Positions 56,783-64,000 of a stretch of DNA of 64,000 bases are shown in pieces. The stretch is from Ralstonia sp. 25mfcol4.1 (GTDB lineage: Bacteria; Pseudomonadota; Gammaproteobacteria; Burkholderiales; Burkholderiaceae), in assembly GCF_900104095.1 (NCBI RefSeq), contig NZ_FNJO01000019.1, positions 1 to 64,000 of the forward strand. The letters are read 5' to 3'. Made by a program: the position numbers and the translations under genes. The notes under the pieces are model-generated. The model saw only the letters and a program-made list of their open reading frames with translations, searched no databases and was not told the DNA's origin. How positions within the stretch are numbered: position 1 is the stretch's first letter; every line of letters begins with the position of its first letter.

Positions 56783-57234
56783 GCGTCCGGCCCGTCCGCA
56801 GGGCCTTCCGTAGGGCGATAGACCGCCACGAACCTCGCGCGCTCGGTGATGCCATAGTCGCCGGGCGCGTATTGCATCAGCCAGTCGCCCGGCTTGCCGG
56901 TCAGCACATCGCCGCCGGCCGAGCGCTCCAGCGCGAACGCGACCGGCATTTCCTTGACCAGCACCGGCACCGGCTTGTTGCGATACGGGCCGGCCTCGCC
57001 GTGCGCGTTCGGCCCCACGGCCACATAGCGCGCGTCGAAACGCCCGCGCGACACCACCCAGCGGTCGCCGGTGGCGCCGGTCACGATGGCATCCGCGCGC
57101 TGATAGCGGTTCGGCCCCTCGCGGCTGATCAATTCACCGGGCTCGGCGGCAAACGCTACCTGCACGGTCTCGTCCTTCACGTACCAGCGCGCGGCGGGAT
57201 CGTCGCGCAGGTCGATGTCTTTCAGGGTTTCCAT
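56779..57234 (-). CDS. PGDYG-domain protein of unknown function
   Basis: A 151-residue protein carrying the PGDYG-type sequence LMQYAPGDYGITERARFVAVYRPT near the C-terminus, with GDWLM preceding it. Two related halves are visible, each with an RExPNRYQRADAIVT- or AFAL-type strand pattern. No catalytic residues are evident. It is cytosolic by lack of a signal and lies 18 bp downstream of thiD on the same strand, suggesting co-transcription. Function unknown. Confidence 0.75.
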   Translation of the reverse strand: METLKDIDLRDDPAARWYVKDETVQVAFAAEPGELISREGPNRYQRADAIVTGATGDRWVVSRGRFDARYVAVGPNAHGEAGPYRNKPVPVLVKEMPVAFALERSAGGDVLTGKPGDWLMQYAPGDYGITERARFVAVYRPTEGPADGPDA

Positions 57235-57252
57235 GTCGAATCCAATGCCGTG

Positions 57253-58083
57253 TCAGCCCAGCTGTCGCGGGGCGAAGCCGTGGTTGAGCGGGCCGTTGCC
57301 GGCGCCGAGGCGCAACGGGGCGCCAGCCGCGATGGCCCGGGCCACATAGTCCAGCGCGATACCCACGGCGTCGGGCAGCGTGTCGCCGCGCGCCAGCTGC
57401 GACGCGATGGCCGCCGCCAGCGTGCAGCCGGTGCCGTGCAGGTTGGGGGTGTCGATGCGTGGATGCGTGTAGATGCGCGTGGTGCCGTCGGCCAGCATCA
57501 GCAGGTCGTCCAGGCCGGTGGCGTCGGAGCCATCGTCCTCCAGGTGACCGCCCTTGAGCAGCACGGCCTGGCAGCCCAGGGCCAGCAGGTCGGCGGCGGC
57601 GGTTTCCATTTCGGCGCGGCGCGCGATGCGGCGCCCGAGCAGGTACGAGGCTTCCGGCAGGTTCGGCGTGACCAGGATGGCGCGCGGAAACAGGCGCTTC
57701 ACCATGGCCTGGCTGGTGGCGTCGTCGGACAGCGTGGCGCCCGACGTCGAGATCATGACCGGGTCGACCACGAGCTTGCGGATGCCGTGCCGGTCCACCG
57801 CGTCGGCCACGGCCTCGACGATGGCCGCCGTGCCGAGCATGCCGGTCTTGGCGGCATCCACGCCGATGTCACTGGCCACGGCATCGATCTGCGCGGCCAC
57901 CATGTCGGCCGGAATGGCGTGTACCCCGGTCACGCCCAGCGTGTTCTGGGCCGTGATGGCCGTGATCGCGCTCATGCCGAAGCAGCCAAGCGCGGCAAAT
58001 GTCTTCAGGTCCGCCTGGATGCCGGCGCCGCCGCCGGAGTCGGAGCCGGCGATGGTCAGGGTGCGGGGTGGCGTGGGGAGCAT
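57253..58083 (-). CDS. thiD: Hydroxymethylpyrimidine/phosphomethylpyrimidine kinase
   Basis: A 276-residue ribokinase-fold enzyme phosphorylating HMP and [43 protein letters not shown] at the start binds the pyrimidine, [12 protein letters not shown] and [12 protein letters not shown] are mid-protein, and [18 protein letters not shown] is the ATP anion hole with catalytic Cys. Start at 58083 gives the family N-terminus. It is transcribed opposite to thiCOSGE and diverges from ahcY, so it is not under the TPP switch seen here. Confidence 0.95.
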   Translation of the reverse strand: MLPTPPRTLTIAGSDSGGGAGIQADLKTFAALGCFGMSAITAITAQNTLGVTGVHAIPADMVAAQIDAVASDIGVDAAKTGMLGTAAIVEAVADAVDRHGIRKLVVDPVMISTSGATLSDDATSQAMVKRLFPRAILVTPNLPEASYLLGRRIARRAEMETAAADLLALGCQAVLLKGGHLEDDGSDATGLDDLLMLADGTTRIYTHPRIDTPNLHGTGCTLAAAIASQLARGDTLPDAVGIALDYVARAIAAGAPLRLGAGNGPLNHGFAPRQLG

Positions 58084-58173
58084 GTGGAAGGCGGGAACGG
58101 GACGGGAACAGTCGGAAACAATTAAGCGGGAAAAAATCTGGCATTTCTGCCCGCTCGGCGCGAACAGGCACGC

Positions 58174-58179
58174 TACAAT
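58174..58179 (+). promoter_or_regulatory. ahcY: -10-like element (TACAAT) of ahcY leader
   Basis: TACAAT is located 10 bases before the SAH aptamer, consistent with transcription starting at the aptamer. The -35 is poorly conserved. Confidence 0.55.
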
Positions 58180-58187
58180 ACCGCCAC

Positions 58188-58250
58188 TCCGAGGAGCGTT
58201 GCAACGGATGCACTGCCATCCGCCAGGCTCGGAATGTCTCAACGGCGCTC
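58188..58250 (+). ncRNA. S-adenosylhomocysteine (SAH) riboswitch of ahcY
   Basis: The ahcY-motif RNA is easily seen. P1 is CCGAG (58189-58193) with CTCGG (58228-58232). GAGCGTTG (58194-58201) pairs with CAACGGCGCTC (58240-58250, one bulged base) to form the long-range pseudoknot, and GGATG...CATCC forms the inner hairpin. SAH binding turns on expression, so ahcY and probably the downstream genes are induced when the toxic by-product accumulates. The 150 bases after it contain further GC-rich hairpins that may be the expression platform. Confidence 0.95.
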
Positions 58251-58399
58251 GCTGTTCCGTGGTTCGCACGGGGCGCGAGTCGACCTGTCTGCCCGTCATG
58301 GCCTCACGTGAGGCATCCGTGACGCGGCCCGGGCCCCGGTTTTACGGGCCTTACCCGTCTCCCGTCCCGCGTATGCGCCACTCTTACATCGGAGTGAAC

Positions 58400-59818
<1,419 letters not shown>

Positions 59819-59848
59819 TCGGCCCGAGATTCTCCCCGACGGTGTTCT

Positions 59849-59889
59849 CCCCTCTCCCGCCCGGCGGAAGAGGGGCCCGGGGGAGAGGG
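59849..59889. repeat. CCCTCTCCC/GGGAGAGGG intergenic palindrome, second copy
   Basis: Same arms as the element at 46807-46831 with a longer GC-rich loop. It separates ahcY from the holin-like gene and may limit read-through. Confidence 0.65.
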
Positions 59890-59963
59890 CGTTGAGCTGA
59901 CTGCGCGACCGGGCTCCGCCAGAAGCGCGCAGTTCCGATGTCATCCAATAACAAGGAGTCCCA

Positions 59964-60311
59964 ATGAGACTGTTGGCCGTCTGGATCATCAACGCCGCGT
60001 CGCTGTTCCTGGTGAGCTACCTGATCGGCGGTATCGAGCTGCGCGGATTTGGCGCGGCGATGGTTGCCGCGCTGGTGCTGGGTCTGGTCAATACGCTGAT
60101 CCGGCCGATCCTGGTCATCCTGACCCTGCCAGTGACGCTGCTGACGCTGGGGCTGTTCATCTTCGTCATCAACGCGCTGCTGTTCCTGTTCGTCGGCAAC
60201 CTGCTGCAGGGGTTTGTCGTGGCCGGATTCGGCGCCGCGCTGCTTGGCTCGATTCTCTATAGCGTGATCTCGACGATTCTCGCCAGCGTACTGCTCGGCG
60301 GCCGGGACTAA
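59964..60311 (+). CDS. Phage-holin-family (superfamily IV) small membrane protein
   Basis: A 115-residue protein with four predicted transmembrane helices separated by short Pro/Gly turns, matching the YvlD/Mycobacterial-type 4-TMS holin-like family. A conserved LVNTLIRPILVILTLPVTLLTLGLFIFVINALLF stretch is diagnostic. There is no sign of a prophage, so the name holin is misleading. AAGGAG precedes the ATG. It lies between ahcY and metF, a linkage often kept in related genomes, which hints at a physiological tie that is not understood. Confidence 0.85.
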   Translation: MRLLAVWIINAASLFLVSYLIGGIELRGFGAAMVAALVLGLVNTLIRPILVILTLPVTLLTLGLFIFVINALLFLFVGNLLQGFVVAGFGAALLGSILYSVISTILASVLLGGRD

Positions 60312-60357
60312 GCGCGACTGAAATTCTTCGGGGCGCCGCGCGTGCGGCGTGCCAACC

Positions 60358-61188
60358 ATGACTGATCGCTACTACAGCTTCGAATTCTTCCCGCCCAAGA
60401 CGGCGGAGGGCGCCGAGAAACTGCGCAACACCCGCGCCCAGCTGGCACCGCTGCAGCCGAAGTACATTTCGGTGACGTTCGGCGCCGGCGGCACCACGCA
60501 GCAGGGCACGCTCGACGCCGTGCTGGAAATCCAGCGCGAGGGCATCGAGGCGGCGCCGCACCTGTCGTGCGTGGGGTCGTCGCGCGAAAGCATCCGCGAC
60601 ATCCTCAAGACCTACCGCGATGGCGGCATCCGCCATATCGTGGCGCTGCGGGGCGACATGCCTTCGGGCATGGGCGAGATCGGCGAATTCCGCTATGCCA
60701 ACGAACTGGTGGAGTTCATCCGCGCCGAAACCGGCGACTGGTTCAACATCGAGGTGGCCGCGTATCCCGAATACCACCCGCAGGCCCGTTCGCCGCGCCA
60801 CGACCTGGACAACTTCGTGCGCAAGGTGAAGGCCGGCGCGAACTCGGCCATCACGCAGTATTTCTTCAACGCCGACGCCTACTTCCGCTTTGTCGACGAC
60901 GTGCGCGCGATGGGCGTGGATGTGCCGATCGTGCCCGGCATCATGCCGATCACCAACTACTCGCAACTGATGCGTTTTTCCGAGATGTGCGGCGCCGAAG
61001 TGCCGCGCTGGGTGGCGAAGCGGCTTGAATCGTTCGGCGACGACAAGGAGTCGATCCGGGCCTTCGGCCTGGACGTGGTGACGGCGCTGTGCGAACGCCT
61101 GCTGGCTTCGGGCGTGCCGGGTTTGCACTTCTACACGCTGAACACGGCCGGCGCCACCAAGGCCATCTGGCAGCGCCTGAAGCTCTGA
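60358..61188 (+). CDS. metF: Methylenetetrahydrofolate reductase
   Basis: A 276-residue FAD enzyme reducing methylene-THF to methyl-THF, the methyl donor for methionine. SFEFFPPKT opens the barrel, SVTFGAGGTTQQGT and HLSCVGSSRESI follow, ALRGDMPSG contains the folate-contacting Asp, and AYPEYHP, QYFFNADAYFRF and VPGIMPITNYSQLMRFSEMCGAEVPRW are all canonical. It begins 46 bp after the holin-like gene, so SAH-induced transcription from ahcY could reach it. GTG 60349 is an alternative start. Confidence 0.96.
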   Translation: MTDRYYSFEFFPPKTAEGAEKLRNTRAQLAPLQPKYISVTFGAGGTTQQGTLDAVLEIQREGIEAAPHLSCVGSSRESIRDILKTYRDGGIRHIVALRGDMPSGMGEIGEFRYANELVEFIRAETGDWFNIEVAAYPEYHPQARSPRHDLDNFVRKVKAGANSAITQYFFNADAYFRFVDDVRAMGVDVPIVPGIMPITNYSQLMRFSEMCGAEVPRWVAKRLESFGDDKESIRAFGLDVVTALCERLLASGVPGLHFYTLNTAGATKAIWQRLKL

Positions 61189-61192
61189 GCGC

Positions 61193-61555
61193 ATGCCCGC
61201 CGCGCGCCGTCCGGACCCGTTCATCGAGCATCTGCTGGAACTGATGGCGCCGTTGGCGGCCAGCATCGGGCCGGTCACGGCCAGACGGATGTTTGGCGGC
61301 CATGGCCTGTTCTACGACGGGCTGATGTTCGCGCTGGCAAGCGGCGGCCAGTGCTACCTGAAGGCGGACGACGTCACGCTGCCCCGCTTCGCGGCCGAGG
61401 GCAGCGAGCCCTTCCGCTACCAGTCGGCTCGGCGCGAGGTGACGATGCGTCACTACCTGAGCCTGCCGGCGGCCTGCCTGGAGTCGCCGTCCGCCATGAC
61501 GCCCTGGGCGCGCATGGCAGTGGAAGCCGCGCTGAGGCTCGGGAACGCGAAGTAG
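61193..61555 (+). CDS. TfoX N-terminal-domain protein
   Basis: A 120-residue protein consisting of the TfoX N-terminal domain only: VTARRMFGGHGLFYDGLMFALASGGQCYLKADD, then the ending with YLSLPAACLESPSAMTPWARMAVEAALR. Full-length TfoX/Sxy regulates competence, but this stand-alone domain has no assigned role and lacks the C-terminal part. It starts four bases after the metF stop, so is probably co-transcribed. Confidence 0.85.
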   Translation: MPAARRPDPFIEHLLELMAPLAASIGPVTARRMFGGHGLFYDGLMFALASGGQCYLKADDVTLPRFAAEGSEPFRYQSARREVTMRHYLSLPAACLESPSAMTPWARMAVEAALRLGNAK

Positions 61556-61596
61556 GCATATCGGCAACCGTGGGCGATGGTGGCATACTCGCCGCC

Positions 61597-62337
61597 ATGG
61601 TCACCGCCACCTTCCGTTTCTACGAGGAACTGAACGACTTTCTGGCGCCATCGCAGCGCCGCCGGGACCTGTCGTGCCCCTGCGCACGCGCCGCCACGGT
61701 CAAGCACATGATCGAGGCGCTGGGCGTGCCGCATACCGAAGTGGAACTGATCCTCGTGAATGGCGAATCGGCGCCGTTCGAGCGCCTCGTCGAGGACGGT
61801 GACCGCATAGCTGTTTATCCAAAATTCGAATCCTTCGATGTCACGCCGCTACTGCGCGTGCGCGAGCGTCCGCTGCGCAACATCCGCTTTGTCGCCGATG
61901 CCCACCTGGGCGGCCTGGCGCACCTGCTGCGCATGACCGGCTTCGACACGCTCTACGACAACCACTTCGAAGACAGCGAGATTGCCCGCATCGCAGCCGA
62001 CGCGCAGCGCATCGTGCTGACGCGCGACCGCGAACTGCTCAAGCGCCGCGAGATCACGCACGGCTGCTATGTGCGGGCGATCAAGCCGTCGCTGCAGGCC
62101 CACGAGATCTTCGCCCGGCTCGACCTGGCACGCAGCGCCCGCCCGTTCTCGCTATGCCTGACCTGCAACGTGCCGCTGCAACGGATCGACAAGGCCCAGG
62201 CACAGGGCCGCGTGCCGGACGGCGTGTTCGAGCGCCACGACCGCTTTGTCACGTGCCCGCATTGCCGCAGGGTGTTCTGGGAAGGCTCGCACTGGAAGCG
62301 GATGCGCGAACTGGTGGATGGGTTGGTGCGTCGTTGA
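61597..62337 (+). CDS. Ubiquitin-like/Mut7-C RNase domain protein
   Basis: A 246-residue two-domain protein. The N-terminal 80 residues have a beta-grasp fold (TATFRFYEELNDFL, PHTEVELILVNGESAPFERLVEDGDRIAVYPKFESFD) like ThiS/MoaD-type ubiquitin-like proteins. The rest is Mut7-C, a PIN-like RNase domain (RFVADAHLGGLAHLLRMTGFDTLYDNHFEDSEIARIA, with acidic catalytic residues, and LTRDRELLKRR). It ends with a zinc ribbon from LCLTC and VTCPHCRRVFW. It lacks a GG tail. The family is implicated in RNA processing by analogy with eukaryotic MUT-7 only. Confidence 0.9.
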   Translation: MVTATFRFYEELNDFLAPSQRRRDLSCPCARAATVKHMIEALGVPHTEVELILVNGESAPFERLVEDGDRIAVYPKFESFDVTPLLRVRERPLRNIRFVADAHLGGLAHLLRMTGFDTLYDNHFEDSEIARIAADAQRIVLTRDRELLKRREITHGCYVRAIKPSLQAHEIFARLDLARSARPFSLCLTCNVPLQRIDKAQAQGRVPDGVFERHDRFVTCPHCRRVFWEGSHWKRMRELVDGLVRR

Positions 62338-62430
62338 TGCCGGACGCGGAAGCCGGGGCCGCCAGTGCGTCCGGCGTTCGTTCCCGCCACCCTGCCGCGC
62401 AACGGACAGCGGGCAGCGGGGGACGATGGG

Positions 62431-63696
62431 TCAGTCGAAACGGTGTTCAACCAGAGTCAGGCTCTCATCGAGTCGGTCGAACTTGTGAATGAAAGTGGCA
62501 TCGAACTTCACCACGCGTTGCAGATCCGGTACATACCAGACGACGATCTTGTAAGGCACGGAGATCAGGCTTCCGACGGCTGCTGCGCCGTAAAAAGACC
62601 GCAGCTGAAGCCCTTCGTAGCTGATGCGCAGCGCCTGGAATTCCCCCATCGGCAGCCGGACCGCGCTCGGGCCCGTAACGCGACCTTGCAGTTCCATGCG
62701 CGCGCCGCTGCCGGGCGCGTTGTACGAGTATTTCCAGGTCATGCCTGGTTTGACATTCGCCGGCACCCAGCCGGCCGGGGGGCTGAGCGAGTCGAACTCG
62801 CCGCCCAGGGGCGTGGCCAGGTTCTGCAGTTGGCCATCGCGCGATTCCACCCTGGCCCCCTGGTTAAACGTGACCTTGTCACCGTCGATACGGTCGACCC
62901 GATAGACCACATCGCGCTTTACGCCCGTCAGCCTGTCGGTCAGCTGGTAGCGCCACGTCTCGCCCACGCGGGGCGAAGCATTGGCCGTCGGTGCAGCGGC
63001 GGGTGCCGGCGTTGCGGCCGTCACGGCGGCGGGCGCGGGGCCCGGCGTGTATCCGGCAAGGGCGCGCGTGCCACGTGCCGAGGCTGAAGCGATCCACGCA
63101 GCGGGCAGCGCACTGGTCAGCGTGTCGCCGGCGGCCGGGCGCGTCAGCACGCCGATCAGGCGGCCGCTGTCGTCGAACATGCCGCCTCCACTGATCTGCG
63201 CACTGGGCGCGATCGATGCCTGAATGCGGTCCAGGCCGCCATCTGCGGATGCACGCAAGCCTGCGATCGCCCCCTGGCTCAGCGAAACCTGCCCGCTTTC
63301 CGTGGCTACGGCGGCAAAAACCCGTTGGGCGAATGCCGGCGCGCCGATAGCAACCGTAACGGCTGGCGCGTTGAAGTTGGCCACCTTGAGCAGGCAAATG
63401 TCGCGCTCCACGTCGGGGGCTTCCAGTGTGGCGCCATAGCTCACGTTGTCGCGCTGGATTGACACGGTGCGCGCGCCTGCCAGCACATGGCAGGCAGTCA
63501 CGAGCTGACCCGCGCCGATGACCACGGCAGAACCGGTAGAGAGCGGTGCGCGTTGCGGCCCGAAGGTGGCCACCGCATAGACGCTTGGCGAAATTTTCGC
63601 AAGCATCTGGGCAGAGTCGAGCGCGAACGCGGAAGAAGGAAGCAGGGCGTACAGGGCGAGCAGGCCCGTGGTGACGCGCGGGGCGGTGTTACGCAT
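62431..63696 (-). CDS. Exported trypsin-like serine protease with C-terminal unknown domain
   Basis: A 421-residue secreted protein. Signal peptide ends at AFA. The first half resembles a trypsin/HtrA fold: His in VTACHVLAGA, Asp in ERDICLLKV, and Ser in AQISGGGMFDDSGRLIGVL, where the usual GNSGGP is changed to QISGGG. The triad is present but the oxyanion region is unusual, so activity is not certain. An Ala/Pro linker leads to a second beta-rich domain (GETWRYQLTDRLTG, GMTWKYSYNAPGSGARMELQGRVTG). It ends 93 bases from Mut7-C, convergent, and follows the partial gene at the right edge. Confidence 0.82.
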   Translation of the reverse strand: MRNTAPRVTTGLLALYALLPSSAFALDSAQMLAKISPSVYAVATFGPQRAPLSTGSAVVIGAGQLVTACHVLAGARTVSIQRDNVSYGATLEAPDVERDICLLKVANFNAPAVTVAIGAPAFAQRVFAAVATESGQVSLSQGAIAGLRASADGGLDRIQASIAPSAQISGGGMFDDSGRLIGVLTRPAAGDTLTSALPAAWIASASARGTRALAGYTPGPAPAAVTAATPAPAAAPTANASPRVGETWRYQLTDRLTGVKRDVVYRVDRIDGDKVTFNQGARVESRDGQLQNLATPLGGEFDSLSPPAGWVPANVKPGMTWKYSYNAPGSGARMELQGRVTGPSAVRLPMGEFQALRISYEGLQLRSFYGAAAVGSLISVPYKIVVWYVPDLQRVVKFDATFIHKFDRLDESLTLVEHRFD

Positions 63697-63728
63697 GGGG
63701 CGGCAGTGGCGAAAGGTTCGGTGAAAGT

Positions 63729-64000
63729 TCAGCGGGCGGGCAACAGGTAGCGCAAGTCGTCGAGCGTGGGCACCTTGCCGGCGGTATCGGCAGGCCGGGC
63801 TGCCGTCGTCGCGGCGGCCGCAGTCTGCACGGGAGCCGGTGCCGGGGACATCGGAGCCAGCGACGGCGTCGTGGCGGGCATCGCGACCGGTTGCCTGGCA
63901 GCGGGTACGGACGCCATTTGGGTGCCCCCCATGTCGGCCGACGCGTCGCCTGTATAGGACAACTTGTCCAGCAATGCGTGGCCATTCGCGGCAGGCTCTT
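63729..64000 (-). CDS. Ala/Pro-rich protein, C-terminal end (5' part outside window)
   Basis: The frame is open to the window edge, giving the last 90 residues of a protein read on the minus strand. It is rich in Ala, Pro and Thr (PVAMPATTPSLAPMSPAPAPVQTAAAATT), ending GKVPTLDDLRYLLPAR. The composition suggests an extracytoplasmic linker or envelope protein. It ends 32 bases before the protease gene on the same strand, so the two may form an operon. Not recognised. Confidence 0.6.
   Translation of the reverse strand, partial: EPAANGHALLDKLSYTGDASADMGGTQMASVPAARQPVAMPATTPSLAPMSPAPAPVQTAAAATTAARPADTAGKVPTLDDLRYLLPAR

Noticed and set aside
59964-60311. Interpretation as a phage lysis holin or prophage remnant
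   Set aside because: No endolysin or other phage gene nearby. The protein belongs to a chromosomal four-helix family and sits in a metabolic context.
60312-60357. A separate riboswitch before metF
   Set aside because: Only 46 bp separate it from the upstream gene and no SAM, SAH or B12 motif is visible; control probably comes from the ahcY leader.

Overview
The window looks like chromosomal DNA of a high-GC betaproteobacterium of the Burkholderiaceae, most probably Cupriavidus or a close Ralstonia relative. The evidence is the gene content and order (hslVU; metX-metW; ahcY, a small membrane protein, metF; thiC-thiO-thiS-thiG-thiE; dapF-lpxL-lpxL-metK-kdoO), the betaproteobacterial DksA and uncommon-form ArgC types, and strong G/C third-position bias. 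No tRNA, rRNA or CRISPR array was seen. Most of the window is ordinary core genome. The clear mobile pieces are the tail of an IS3-family element at the left edge and a complete-looking group II intron at about 31.3-33.9 kb.

Layout. 0-4.7 kb: IS remnant, ghrA, HMG-CoA lyase, then a coupled run of YbaK, a DUF1289 protein, an MBL hydrolase and a GNAT enzyme. 4.7-11.7 kb: a probable zinc-limitation cluster with a TonB receptor, a DUF2946-like protein, two His-rich CobW/COG0523 GTPases, a DksA that has lost most zinc-finger cysteines, and a Zur-type Fur protein. Matching 17-bp palindromes lie upstream of zur and of one cobW. 11.8-14.0 kb: a fluoroacetate-dehalogenase-like enzyme and a Bug-type solute-binding protein. 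14.1-16.1 kb: hslVU with a possible heat-shock promoter. 16.1-20.1 kb: a YcnI-like protein, a RegB/RegA-type redox two-component pair and a PCu(A)C copper chaperone. 20.1-24.2 kb: a LysR regulator, a Cys-rich small protein, argB, a HAD nucleotidase and slmA. 24.2-31.2 kb: metX-metW behind a SAM-II-like riboswitch, a thioesterase, ampG, an M48 peptidase, a small exported protein and argC. 31.3-34.5 kb: the group II intron and about 580 bp of unassigned DNA. 34.5-43.5 kb: xthA, pyrE, a patatin, ppk2, dapF, two LpxL-type acyltransferases, metK behind a second SAM-II-like element, and kdoO. 43.5-50.3 kb: an aldehyde dehydrogenase, a GMC oxidoreductase, a chemoreceptor and an AidB-type acyl-CoA dehydrogenase. 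50.4-58.1 kb: thiamin synthesis (TPP riboswitch, thiCOSGE, divergent thiD). 58.1-61.2 kb: an SAH riboswitch, ahcY, a holin-like membrane protein and metF. 61.2-64 kb: TfoX-N, Mut7-C and exported serine-protease-like proteins.

How they work together. The strongest theme is one-carbon and methyl metabolism: metX/metW feed methionine synthesis, metK makes SAM, ahcY clears SAH and metF supplies methyl-THF. Three of these transcription units carry their own S-adenosyl-ligand riboswitch candidate within about 34 kb. The second theme is metal and redox homeostasis: the Zur/CobW/DksA cluster, and copper-protein genes flanking RegBA. I did not find a clearly unknown multi-gene system. The items most worth checking are the long-loop SAM-II-like element before metK, the CobW paralogue that lacks its CxCC metal site, the paired Zur-like operators, and the unassigned DNA beside the intron.
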